Made by a program: the position numbers and the translations under genes. From Promethearchaeia archaeon (lineage in GTDB: Archaea > Asgardarchaeota > Lokiarchaeia > Sigyniarchaeales > SOKP01), in NCBI GenBank assembly GCA_029856145.1, contig JAHQWK010000008.1:1-64000 (forward strand): a stretch of 64,000 nucleotides of DNA. The letters are read 5' to 3'. Under the pieces are notes generated by a model that was not told the origin of the DNA, ran no database searches, and was given only the letters and a program-made list of their open reading frames with translations. Position 1 is the stretch's first letter; the number at the start of each line of letters is the position of its first letter. Shown one piece after another: positions 16,195 to 28,200 of this stretch.

Positions 16195-17934
16195 TTATTT
16201 AGTCTCGATTTTAGATTTTTTCTGCTTTTTCACCATAATTACTGATATTACAAACACTACTCCTACGAAGAGAAATATATTATATCCCGGAATTCCAGTT
16301 GGTGGTGCTATTTGTGGGGCATAAAAGATTGACAGAGAAGGATCATGAATAAAGCGTTCTCCCCCCCATATTGGATAATTCTGAGTCTCCATACGGAATA
16401 GATCATCCGCCACGGTAAATGTGGTGTCTAGTGCCACGAAATCATCTAATGTATATAAAAGATTTTGCAATGGTGCATCTGAGAACGATGTTTTAGTACT
16501 ATATCCGATCACGTTTGGATGAATGCTCCCGCCTTTGGATTCAAACTCGGTATCAGCTCCAAAATAATCATAGACCGTATAGTTTACCTTCTCTGGGTTT
16601 TCCATATTAATTTCTGCCACAATTGTATCATTTGACTCAAAAGTAAAAGTTTTAGTAGGAACACTTAATTGTTTCTGATCAACTTCAGCAAGATCAAAGG
16701 AACCTAAGAAATAATTATATTGAGGCATGACAAGTCCGCAGTCTTTCACTTTTTGATATAGTGTGTCATCAGTGATCTTACCAATCTCCCAAGTCATATC
16801 AAGATCTGCCTGATTCTCTCCCAATGAGTAATCGAAGTCATAGGAAAAGCTGATTGGAGTCGTTTCTTGATATGTCGCGTTCAAGGGGGTATAATACCCC
16901 AACTTCATGCTGTCGACGTTTATTGGGAAGTTTGGATAGTCAATACCCCAAGATATCTCTGTATCAGTAGTAGCTGTAGGCGGAGTAAATTCAATTGTAG
17001 ATGCAATATCATCAATTGTCATATCGTAAGGATTTGACACATTCCAAGTAAAAATGACTCCTGATGGTTTCCAATCATAAAGCATGTAATAACTTTGCGC
17101 AATTGGTTTCATTAAACCTAGAAATTCAGTACTCCCCAATAAAGAAGGAACACCCTCGTGGGAATTACCAGCGCTATAGATCAAGTTCTTATCTTTATCT
17201 TTGTACATGATGAAATCACTGAAAAGATTTGCCCACGCTATTTTGTCATTATTTTCCGTAGTATACATTTGGACCGTGAGAATAAGAGGCATTGAGAATT
17301 CTTCATTTCTAATTACATGCTCAACATAGGGATCATCCACGTCCTCCTCATAATGAGTTATGTTAATCTCATCAAAAACCGTATCTGTATCTGCCCACGT
17401 GTCGGTTATTTCCCACCCTGGTAAACTAATATTATAATAGGTACTTTCGATATATCGCTTACTTTCTTCATAATATGTATAATTTCCAGAAATAGATGTA
17501 AAGTAATGTTCTTGGTTGTATATCCCTTTTTTCACAGCAAACCAGTAAAGCTTTACTCCAGTGCCGTAATCAACATTTACGCGATAGACATCTAAGTTAA
17601 GGTCTACAGTTAGATTACCCGAGATTATATGCTTAAAATAAGTAGAAAAATTAGCTTCAAGATAGACTGTACGCAACTCCTTTATAACATAGTCCTCAGT
17701 CTCGCTGTAATTATAATCGGCTTGGGTATACACATCAGTGAAAGTCCCGGAATTTTCTACTTCATACGTTTCGTTATCAAATACTTTTTGAGTTGAGTAA
17801 GAGAACGTCATCTCTTGCCATGAAAATCTTGGTCTGACTGGAGGTGCTGCGTGAACTCCGATAATAGTAAATAGACCTGCTATCATACACCACAGGACGA
17901 TAATTATGGTGATAGTCTTTCTAAATTTTATTAT
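16195..17934 (-). CDS. Secreted surface protein with IPGY C-terminal anchor, probable ATA start
   Basis: The tracked ORF starts at ATG 17886 within a hydrophobic stretch and would lack a basic signal-peptide start. Upstream in frame the sequence reads IKFRKTITIIIVLWC, giving a complete signal peptide cut after VHA. The ribosome binding site AGGTGAT (17946-17940) stands 5 bases before ATA at 17934 (8 before the second ATA at 17931). I take 17934 (579 aa). The mature part is beta-rich with many Tyr/Asp and NxT/S sequons and resembles no family I know. The end GIPGYNIFLFVG + hydrophobic helix + KKQKKSK matches the anchor of the beta-helix protein. Likely an exported, membrane-anchored cell-surface protein. 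Confidence 0.72.
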   Translation of the reverse strand: MIKFRKTITIIIVLWCMIAGLFTIIGVHAAPPVRPRFSWQEMTFSYSTQKVFDNETYEVENSGTFTDVYTQADYNYSETEDYVIKELRTVYLEANFSTYFKHIISGNLTVDLNLDVYRVNVDYGTGVKLYWFAVKKGIYNQEHYFTSISGNYTYYEESKRYIESTYYNISLPGWEITDTWADTDTVFDEINITHYEEDVDDPYVEHVIRNEEFSMPLILTVQMYTTENNDKIAWANLFSDFIMYKDKDKNLIYSAGNSHEGVPSLLGSTEFLGLMKPIAQSYYMLYDWKPSGVIFTWNVSNPYDMTIDDIASTIEFTPPTATTDTEISWGIDYPNFPINVDSMKLGYYTPLNATYQETTPISFSYDFDYSLGENQADLDMTWEIGKITDDTLYQKVKDCGLVMPQYNYFLGSFDLAEVDQKQLSVPTKTFTFESNDTIVAEINMENPEKVNYTVYDYFGADTEFESKGGSIHPNVIGYSTKTSFSDAPLQNLLYTLDDFVALDTTFTVADDLFRMETQNYPIWGGERFIHDPSLSIFYAPQIAPPTGIPGYNIFLFVGVVFVISVIMVKKQKKSKIETK

Positions 17935-18194
17935 TTTATATCACCTGAATTTTAATCTTTTTTTATAGATTTACTTATGAAAACAGTATTACGATAACGT
18001 ATATAAATATTACCAACTTTTCGATACTAAACCTTTGAGACTCGTCACATGTGATGAGTCTTGCTTCAGAATCATTCCTAAGTTTTTGTGTAAAAATATT
18101 CCAATATTTTCTCGATTTTGTGTTAAAAATGTTCTGTATTCTGAGTGATCTATATTATATTTCATAGCTTTTGATCTTCGTTGAGCTCCTTCAT
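17935..18194 (-). promoter_or_regulatory. Promoter region of the surface protein gene
   Basis: On the minus strand a TATA box (ATATTTATATACG, about 18009-17997) lies about 65 bases before the proposed ATA start. A 22-bp near-perfect palindrome sits roughly 30 bases upstream of that TATA box. No gene in the interval. Confidence 0.5.
18039..18060. promoter_or_regulatory. 22-bp near-perfect palindrome, probable operator
   Basis: Arms GACTCGTCACA and TGTGATGAGTC pair with a single mismatch. The centre is CACATGTG. Its position just upstream of the TATA box of the surface gene, and next to a winged-helix gene, suggests it is the binding site of that regulator. Confidence 0.55.
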
Positions 18195-18527
18195 TTATCC
18201 GTCATTGTAAAAACTATGAAGGATTTCTGCAAGTGTAGTTAAATACTGTTTAGCTTGTTCAGTAAGAATATAATTATAGTAATGGGTTCCATTCCTTCGA
18301 ATCTTCTTTCCTTTTTCTACTAATCCCTCTAATTCCAACCTTCCTAACAGAGTCCATGCATACCTTTTTGATATATCACATGCATAGGATAGGTCAATTG
18401 AGGTATTGAAGACTCCCGTCATCTCCCTCTTGGCAATACTTATTAAAAAAATATACCTTTTATGAAGAAAAATATCTAACACTTCATTATTATTACTATT
18501 CTCATCGATATCGTTTTCTACTATCAT
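18195..18527 (-). CDS. Winged-helix transcriptional regulator
   Basis: 110 aa, ATG at 18527 with GGTGAT ten bases upstream and a TATA box (CTTTATAAAG) near 18580. Residues about 25-105 hold a winged helix: YIFLISIAKREMTGVFNTS, then IDLSYACDISKRYAWTLLGRLEL (helix-turn-helix), then EGLVEKGKKIRRNG with HYYNYILTEQAK (wing and last helix). It resembles MarR/PadR/PhoU-like archaeal regulators. It lies upstream of the surface gene on the same strand and may control it through the palindrome at 18039. Confidence 0.72.
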   Translation of the reverse strand: MIVENDIDENSNNNEVLDIFLHKRYIFLISIAKREMTGVFNTSIDLSYACDISKRYAWTLLGRLELEGLVEKGKKIRRNGTHYYNYILTEQAKQYLTTLAEILHSFYNDG

Positions 18528-18742
18528 GCTCTTTTACATCACCATTCTTAATTTTATTAAAGTTACAGAAAATAGATCTATTTCTTTATAAAGAAAAAAT
18601 CCAGTTACGGTGACATCTTTGTACCCATAAAAAAAATATACTGTTTACAAAAACCTGAGATGGTTCCAATGAAATCTATAATTCTTACCACACAAATCTT
18701 TTTTTTATCAACTCGTCACTTCTGTATAGTGCATGAGAATTT

Positions 18743-18760
18743 CGAAAAACTATAAATACT
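18743..18760 (+). promoter_or_regulatory. Promoter for the giant-gene operon
   Basis: CGAAAAACTATAAATACT: a purine-rich BRE-like start and a good TATA box. It is about 50 bases before the 45-aa ORF and the only strong promoter seen ahead of the 96-aa and giant genes. The interval 18528-18742 holds the divergent regulator promoter and no gene. Confidence 0.5.
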
Positions 18761-18806
18761 AGATAATTTTAATATTTCAATATCAAGAAAAGCAAAATCA
18801 TAGGTC

Positions 18807-18944
18807 ATGAATTCAGATATCAAGAACATACACTTTTATATTTTGAGTGTAGAAGCTATAAAAAGGCAGAATTTGGCATTTTTTCTTTTTAATAAGAATG
18901 TCAATTTTCCTTTAAATATGGATATCAATATTATTTTAAAATAA
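18807..18944 (+). CDS. Possible 45-aa ORF at the head of the giant-gene operon
   Basis: Below the track's size cut. ATG about 50 bases after the TATA box. The product MNSDIKNIHFYILSV...NIILK is Phe/Asn-rich with no family. The stop lies 20 bases before the ATG of the 96-aa gene. No ribosome binding site at usable spacing; could be untranslated leader. Confidence 0.3.
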   Translation: MNSDIKNIHFYILSVEAIKRQNLAFFLFNKNVNFPLNMDINIILK

Positions 18945-18964
18945 GTTAATGTGAGGATAGAAAG

Positions 18965-19255
18965 ATGGCTATAAGTAAAAATAGGGCGGAAATTAGTCGT
19001 GAACTGGCTAAATTTAATAATACCTTTTTGGACTCTAGACCAGCTTCTTCTGATCAACTATATAGAAAGATATTAAAGGTAAATTTTGATTCTCTACGTC
19101 CTATCGCGCGACGACAGATTGCAAACCTCATGAGACAATACAAGTATCATCCTCACAGGTCTATTTATATTTTTTACATAAATCTTATCATTTTAGATGA
19201 GAAAGTATTTCGAAATTTAAATTATTGTAGTTTATTTACAAAAAAAAGTGAGTAA
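18965..19255 (+). CDS. Basic hypothetical protein, 96 aa, overlapping the giant gene start
   Basis: ATG preceded by GAGGAT. The first 60 residues are basic and helical (SKNRAEISRELAKFNNTFLD, RPIARRQIANLMRQYKYH). The end has a hydrophobic stretch (IYIFYINLIIL). I recognise no family. Its last codons overlap the GTG start of the giant gene by 8 bases, so the two are translationally coupled and probably made together. Confidence 0.5.
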   Translation: MAISKNRAEISRELAKFNNTFLDSRPASSDQLYRKILKVNFDSLRPIARRQIANLMRQYKYHPHRSIYIFYINLIILDEKVFRNLNYCSLFTKKSE

Positions 19256-22200
19256 AAGAATGAGTAAAACAGAAAGAAAGGAACCATCAGAATTGAATCG
19301 CTCTGTCCATCAGGATTCTGAACCTCCTGAAGTGGTGTATAGCAAATTATTTCAGGACGGAATAGCACGATATAGAATAAAAGAACATTTAGTTAAAGCT
19401 CATGAAAAAAAGAAACTTATCGACATTTTTTTCTTTGAGCTCTCTAAGGAGCCCTTACCAAAAGGTCATCTTGAATTCCTAGATGAGTTGATTTATCGTT
19501 CCAATAAGAATAAAAAACATACAATGAAGAAGAACATTCATTGGAGAAAAATCGATCTATGCCATCATAAAGAATCCCCAAAAGACTCTTCTCATAAGAC
19601 AATAATAGATAAAGATGAGTTTTTAGAAAATGCTATAGAAAACTTTTCAGATGATTCTGTAAAATTCCAAGCAGAACCTCAAGAATCCCAAGACTCTCTT
19701 ATTGAAGCAAACGATTCAAAAGTAAAAAAACAAATATGTCTTGCAAAAATATTTGCTCCCGATTTAGTCTTTATAGATTCTAAGAACACCTCTAGTAAAA
19801 AATCAAGACTCAAGAAATTTGGTAAGACCTTAGGATTTTCTGTAATTGTGGAATTGTCAGTACTATTATTTATAGCTCTTGCATATCTTTGCTTTCCAAT
19901 ATCCTTTTTCATCATCGAATATCATCTCGATCTGTTTATTGTTGTGCAAATGCTCTTTATTACTCTAAGACAGTTTATTCTATTTCGAAAGAAAGAGCGT
20001 ATCTTCCATGTTCCCCTCTTTTTTACCATAATAATGTGGTTGTGCGTTTCAATAGCTCATATATCATATAATCAATTGACCTTCATTGCCACTTTCTTTG
20101 GAGCTCAGTTCTTTTTCATATTATCTGAGCTGGTTTTATACTTTATGAAATATGATGTTTCAAGAAAGCAGGTTATTATCTTTCTATCCGTGTCGACATT
20201 GCTCTGGGGTTCATATTTTATTACCTCATTTCTTCCCTTGGATTTGAATTTTATGTGGATATATGTTCAGATAGGAGTGTGGTTTTTTGTCGCTGCTGGG
20301 ATTATTGTTTCATCTGTCCTTGGATACATACCAAAGCTCTTTAAATTTCTGTTTTCTCTCATTAAGAAGGGATGTGTGTGGATAGGAAGTATTTTCATTA
20401 GAATCGCAAATTCTTCTGCAATTGTTACACTTCGTAAAAAAGTAAAATCCTTTATTGGCCAAATTAAAATTAGAATCGAAAATATCAGAAATCTTCATAA
20501 TATTAAGCTCTATGTGAGAAGTGGAATACTTCTTGGTTGTATTAGCCTTGTTTTCTTTATAAGGTATACAGCTCATCTGGTAATAAATCTTGCCACCATC
20601 GGTATCCTCTTTTCTATATTAGCTGTTCTAATGACAGTTGGATATTTTCTTATATTCAGAAATACAGGCAAGACCAACTTTTACACTGGTAAGGATGATT
20701 CCCACGTTCAAAAACAAGGTATCTCCAAGGAATCCAGTGAAAAGAAACTCGAAGATATTATTGAAGAGATTTTCTATAAGTATGAAAAATACAAAAAAAT
20801 CCAACATCTTACTCCTGAAGATTTTCTTTTCGTAAGAATTGTAGAGAGTTATTCTGACTTAGAGTGGTCGTATAAGCAATTAATTAAAGAAATTGAACGA
20901 TCCCAGCGTTGGGTTAAGGAACATAATTTAAGATATATACTACCTCACAAGGTCTTATGGACGATATTATCTATTTATCTCCATTATAGAAACACAAGAA
21001 ATTATTATCCCGAAGGTTTTCTTTTCCTTAAGAAAATAGCTAATCAGAGATCACGTCACTCATTAGATAATATATCAAAAGAATATTATAAAGCAATTAA
21101 AAAAGAAGAAGACGCGTTACTCGAATTCCTTAAAGAAAATAAGAAGAAATATAAAAAATTTGAGGAGTATCAAGTTGAAGATTATTTATCATTATATAAT
21201 GATGATGTTGTAGAACCAAATGATCAAGAATTGAGTATTGAACCACAACTGTCTTTCCATTATCCTGCTAAGAATTCAAGAATTCACTATTTTAATAGTC
21301 CAAAAAGTAGGAAATTGTTTGACGCTTCGCAAATAATAGCAGATAATATTGAACAAATGGAGCAATATTCTAAGAAGAAAGGAAGTTTCAAAATTATAAA
21401 TAAAGTAATTCAGACACAAATAAATGAATTCACTTCACATGAACAAGAAGGATGGAAATTAATAAAACTAATATATGAGCTCAAAGTATCTCAAGATTTT
21501 CTTTCTGCTATAGTGAATAATAAGAAATTATTTACCAAATATCCTGAAATTGATCATCATGCATTCTTCCTCTTAATGCTAGCTCCAATCTTGGGGAAAG
21601 AATTGAATTTCTTAAAACTTACTCAACATAGAAAATTGTATCCTCCCTACTTGTGCTCTATAGGTATAAGTGCTGACATTTGTAATAGTTTAGTTTCCTT
21701 TTTACAAGAAATGGAACAGAAATATATAAATGCTAAAAATTGTCATTATTCGGAATTATTAGAATCCAATAAAAAACATAAACTCACTAAAAAGTTTTCA
21801 TATCTTAAAGAACAAACCATTACAAACGTAGAAAGAGAGTGGTTGGATTATAAACAAGGCATAGTGAGGGATGGTGACACGATAAAATCTATCTCGCCTA
21901 TTCGAAAGAAAGCACGTACTCATATTCTAGATCTCATATATAACAATACTGCGATTGATTATGGTCAAAATACCCCAGAATTCTTCTATCTAAATAATGA
22001 TAAGACAAAAATAATCAGAAAAGAGCTATGTGAACTAAATAGAAATTCAGAGCTCCTTGTTTTTGTTCACGCACGTGATTATATTAAAGAAATAATTGAT
22101 TCTTATATTAATATCTATGAAGAACATAAGAAGGTAATATCTACACGAGAACTTGAGAGACCAAAAAAACAGAAGTCATTCGAACCTGTAGAATCTAGGC

Positions 22201-25200
22201 AGGTTATTGGAAGCATTTTAAAATCAAGTATCGCATTAGCTATCTTTATAGTACCATTTTTCTTACAATTATTTTCTTCAGAGACTAAATTTTTCTATGA
22301 TTTTCTTTACTTTGTTCCATTTTATCAGGTATTAATTTTTGCCTTGTTCCTTCTTATTTTTACTTTTAATATGAAATTATCGCAATCTCGCCAACTTTAT
22401 ATGATACTGGCTCCCATTTTTTTGGTTCCCTTTATCATAGGCATGCAGCATATATTACCTTCTATAGTTACGGTATGTATTATACCTGCTATGATTATTC
22501 CAAGTTATATTATTTTCAGAGGACAACCAATAATTAGACAAAGAATCTCTAAGAAACGAGATTGGTCAAGATTTAAGAGTTTCTCTCTACACAATTTTTA
22601 TCATAGATATAAATACGCTCTTTTATGGCGATGCTTATTTATCCTTACTGTTGTATTCTGCATTTTCTTTATTTTTTTCCCTCAATCACTTTATATTGCT
22701 GCTGGTCTGTTTATAGTTTGTATATCTGTTTTTACAAAAGAAAATAAAGTGAGAGATAATTCGAACCCTCCAAAGTATAGTGCGAGAATGCTCAGAAACA
22801 CACTATTGATCGCTTTCTTTCTCGTGTTGATGCCCTTAATCTTTACCGTAAACTCTATGATCAGACTTAACAGTCCACAACTTCAGTATGCACAAATTCC
22901 ACAAGATTCAAGAATTGAAGGTTCATGGGTGGATTATAATTCTCTACAATATTATGACTCCTTAGAGAAGTTCAATGAATTTACCATTAATGATGCATTC
23001 CTTTCTCGATGTGAGATCTCTACGGGTCTTGGAGAATCAGCGGGAATGGAATATAATTTAATTCCGATAGACGTGCCCGAAGTTGAGGGATATTATATAA
23101 AAGAAATTTACTCAATTGCTTCAAGGCGTATTAGTGGTCCATTAACTAGATACGATCTGATTGGGGAAATTCATCTTAATCGACTTGATCTTCTTCCAGG
23201 AACCTACGAAATTTCGACGTCGTATAATGTTCAAAGTGGGTTTGGCAAAAGATATGCAGAACCTGAAGTGTATGAAATTAAAATAGTAAAAGATAAGTTA
23301 AGAGCTCTCCCAAATGAAGATTTTGATCTCGAAGTAGACTTTGGGGCCGTCTACACGTTGAAACAAGAAGGTTCTTGGAATGTTCTCTTCGATGGACAAA
23401 TTGTAAGCAGCTTGAATGAACCAATCCCGCTCGAAGATTTGGATCTTTTTATTGAAGTAAATGATCGATGGCAAGAAGTAGCCTCATTAGACACTGATAG
23501 TACTGCTAGATTTTACTTTAATCACACGATATATGGCTCAATTGAACAAAATCTCTTAGTAAAGATCGAACATGAAGGTAATGAATTCTATAAACCACTT
23601 GAACATATTGAGTATGCGGGAATTGAATGGAATACCGCCGATAAGTTCTACTTTATCCAAGACGAGTACGGCAATATTGAATGGCCTTTCAACCTCTATG
23701 ATTTACTTGAAGTATTAGCAAGTTATGCTGAATCACCCCTTCCTTCTTCATTAGATTTTATGGCTGAATTTGAGGAGAACTCGGGAACAAGCACCTTTGA
23801 TCGAGTTCATAATTTGGAAGGTCAGCTTCGCGGAAATACTTCATGGACTACAGGAAAACGAGACTATGGGTTATTATTTGACGGTGACGGCAATCTTGGT
23901 GACAGTGGTATTCCAGCTATAGAATCGTGGACAGAAAAAGGGAGTACAACAGGCTCGACAACCTTAACATTAGATAAGCCTTCTGGGGTTGAAGTAGGTG
24001 ATTTATTACTACTCATCGTAATGAATGATGATACGTCTGCAACTGCTTTTTCAGATAATAAAGCCGGTTGGAATTTCATAGATACTTCTGGTAATAGTGT
24101 TTCTGATGCCCATATTGCTGCTTTTTGGCGAACTGCGGATGGAACGGAAGAATCAACTGAGAGTGTAACTTCCGCAGGGGCAGATGAATGGATGGGATAT
24201 TATCTTAGGATCACGGGGGCTGATGATACAGATCCAATCGATGTCTATAACTTCGCCCAATCTTCATCAAGTAGTAGTAATCATGTTATTCCAGCAGTTA
24301 CCACTACCGTTGATGATTGTTTATTGCTTTATGGGTTAAGCTTTGATGGAGGAGATGGGTATCAGTTCAGCGTATCGGGAACTGGATGGTCGGAGGTTGA
24401 TGAATATCAGACAGGAACGTCTGGCGCGGGCGATGTGAGCGGAAGTTTTGGTAGTAAGGTTCTAGCCTCTCAAGGTTCTTCTGGAGATGCTACAGTCGGT
24501 TGTAGTGTCTCAGACGGTACTGCTTATTTTCAAATCTCGATTGCACCAAGAGGTCTTACTTATGAAGATTTCGATTATATAGGTTTCGGAGATATTTTAG
24601 ACAGTGCCCTTGGGGATTTAAATAACGAGTTTGTAATCTCAGGCTGGATCCGGCCTACAGTATTTTTATCAAATCAATCTGAGAATGGAATTCAAAATTG
24701 TTTTGTTTCCAAGAAAGGTATTGTAGAAATTGGTGTAAATGAGAGCGGGTATTTACAAGTATATTTGAATACAAATAATGTGGAGACTGCTGCGACCTAT
24801 GGCTACCCTTATGCCGTCCCTCTTAATGCATGGACATATATAGCTGTTCGTTATAATAATTCTAATGTAGATATCCTCATAGGTGACACATGGTGCCGTT
24901 CTGCTCTTGGAGGAGTGAATGAACCATGGAACAACGGAGGAAACCTAAAAAGTGGGGGTGCTTTTATTGTTGGTGCAGAGACAACCTCATATTCCTGTTT
25001 TGCTGGGAAATTAGATGATATTTCTGTGTTTAATTCTTCAATATCTGACGCTGAGATCGAAAGTCATAGTAATGGTCCTGTAATTGAGATTGACGTAAAA
25101 GTATATAAAGAAGATAGCCAAGATGTGTGGACTCCCATAACAACATCAGGTGAAATTATAGATGGATATCTTCTTTTTGAAGTTAACAGTACTGGAAAAC

Positions 25201-28200
25201 CAATTGAGACATTAGAATTGTACCTATCTGATACTGAACCTAATTTACAAAATCCTAATCCTAATGATTGGAATTTAGTTACTTCTTTCAATTATGATAA
25301 TTCTCTTTACTCCTATGTAGCTAATAGCTGGGATTTACCAGACGATCCGAGTTTTTATTTTGTGGTTAAAGCTACTGATGATCTTAATAACGCTGTGTAT
25401 GATTATTATAATACTTATTTTGGTATTAATCATTTTGACGAGCTCGTGAATTTCACCTATCTGGACAAACAGGGAAGAATCAACCATAATTCTGAGATTG
25501 GAGTCTCTCCTAGAGAGGGATTTGAAGGGCATATATCATCTTTGAATGTCTATATTAATTATTCTGATGATATTGACTTTCTAACTAATGTAGAATATAA
25601 TGATTTATATTCGAATTATTGGTTAATCTATTTAGATTCATTATCAGATTGGGTTACTAATAAAAGTTTAACTCCTGATAATTACAATGTTAATTTCATA
25701 ATTGAAGCAAATCTTACTTATGGCACCGGCTTTCCATTCTATACCTATAATTATACATTAGAACAGATCACTTTAGATATTGAAGGACCTGCTATGACGC
25801 TGTTATCTGGTATTCCGTATTCCTTGACTCTTGGAAAGACCTATGACAATATTCAAGAAAACATGATTACTATGGGTATTAGCTCGACTGACTTTGATTT
25901 CTATAAGGTTAAGATAGAGTATAAATATCAGACTCCTACAACGGCAGATTGGCTAACTTATGGGACTTTTTATGCCGATAATACTTCGCTTGCCGAGATC
26001 CTCTTTAATATTATTAATCTTAGGGATGACTCTATCGTTTTTCGATTTACAGGGTATGATGATTTAAATAATGAATATATTCTTTCTGATTCAAGCTATT
26101 GGATTATTAAAGATTTGAACAATCATGAATTCTTCACTATAGAAGGTCTAAACAGCACTATATTATATGGCCTTGATGTGAATGGTATGATTGATATTGA
26201 ACTGAAGGTTCTTCCTGTTGATAATGATATTACAAAAGTTACTATTTCCACTAATTATGAAAGCTTTTCCCTTACAAATGCCGTCTCTGAACTCGATTAT
26301 TTATATTTCGAGGATGATGGCGTTGAAGATGTAGATATAAAACTCAACTCAACATATTATAATATTTTTGGTTCTGATTTTGTATTTATTCCCGTTTCAG
26401 TTAAATTATATCAAGGTACAACATGGATCACTTCAGAATCGATAACAATTTGCGTAATTACTGATTCCTTTGATTTTCCTGTAGAGGTTTCAAATCTTAC
26501 CGTAAACCTATCAAGTGACGAAGATAATATTTGGATGAGCTTTGTAACCGGAAGAGATGCCTATAATAATAGCCATTCTATTCCATTTATCCCAAATAAT
26601 AATCCTCCAGTACTGAAAGTATATAATTCTCATAATGAATTAGTTGAAATTATACCTCTGTGGGCTTATCTTGATTCAAGTGATACTGAAGTATATAATA
26701 GCGGAGTTATAGAAATAATTGATAATAAATTTACTGTTTCATTACCTACCCCTGCATCAGGAGAGTTATGTTCAATTGAAGAAGTTGATGTGAATGGCAC
26801 TGCCTATGACTTCTCGTATTTTATTAATAGAAAAAATAATAATCTCTTAATTACTCTCATTACAAGCGAGACTCTCGATGGTACCTATGGCTCATTAGCC
26901 CCCATTTCTATAGACTACGGTATATCTACTTCAGTGAAGACATCCGACCAATTTGTAGGAAGTTTCAATTTCACAATTCTCCCACAAGATAGTTATACAT
27001 TTAAGGGTGAGTTTTATGATATTTCTGGGAGTATCTCTACTTTTGCTATTTCAGAACCTATAGCAATCGATTTTAGCGGACCAGAGATCTATCCCCAATT
27101 TTTAACCCTTAATTCTACAATTAATCCTGAGACTTCAACAATTTCATTTGTTATTAATGATTTTTCAGGAGTCGATAGTTATTTCTTTAATACTTCGATC
27201 TCAGGGTATTGGAATGTTATTAGTAATATCTATACATTCTTCTTTAATGATTCTGCCATTATAGAAGGATTAACACATATTAAATTTACATGTAATGACA
27301 CTTTAGGATACACATCTGATCTTCTATTACTGTTAATTTTTGATAGATCCAATCCACAATTTTCCGGTGTAAGTACAACCGATACTATTGCAAATGATTT
27401 ATTTGAAATTTATGTAAATGTAACTGAAACTTCTGATTACTCTCTAACCATTCAGTTTACTCATAATAATTCTGGCACAATATTCACAAATATAGATTTC
27501 ACTCTTATTGAGCTCTTTGAGAATGAATGGTATTTCACATTTGATAGTGCCCAATTACAAGATGGGTATTACGATATCACAATATTCGCAACAGATTCAG
27601 GAGGCAATTCAAATAATACTATTATTGAAGATATTTATTTTGATAATACCTTTGCTCATGTTACTGCTTTCGAAGAATACATATATGTAGAGACCGAAAA
27701 CATCTATAACAATACTATTTCTGATGAGCTATGCTTCAATGAAGAGGAATTTATTGCCATAACCGCATTTGATGAGATGTTCGATGATTTTGATTGGAGT
27801 CAAATAGACCAGACACTTGCAGACCAGCTTGGTGTCAAAAATATTACTTTATATTATTCCAATCCTCTTACTTGGTATAAGATTTCGATCTCCAGCACAC
27901 TTAATTATGAACAGTTTACATATGTAATTACAGGGTATGATGATCCAATTAATACAAATATCCAAAATATAAAGGGAATTCAGAGTTTAACAATCAATAA
28001 TTATACTGTTGATGAATTCGATGTGTTGTTAGATGGTACTAAAATATTACTTAAAATTGATGAGAAATATCGATATCTTCTTTCTTCACAATATACAGAC
28101 CATATTTATGCTCAATTTTATGAATTTATCCCTGAAAACAACATAGTTTTAGATTTTAATGCTGCACTAAGTAGATGGGAGCTAAAATCTCTTGATTTGA

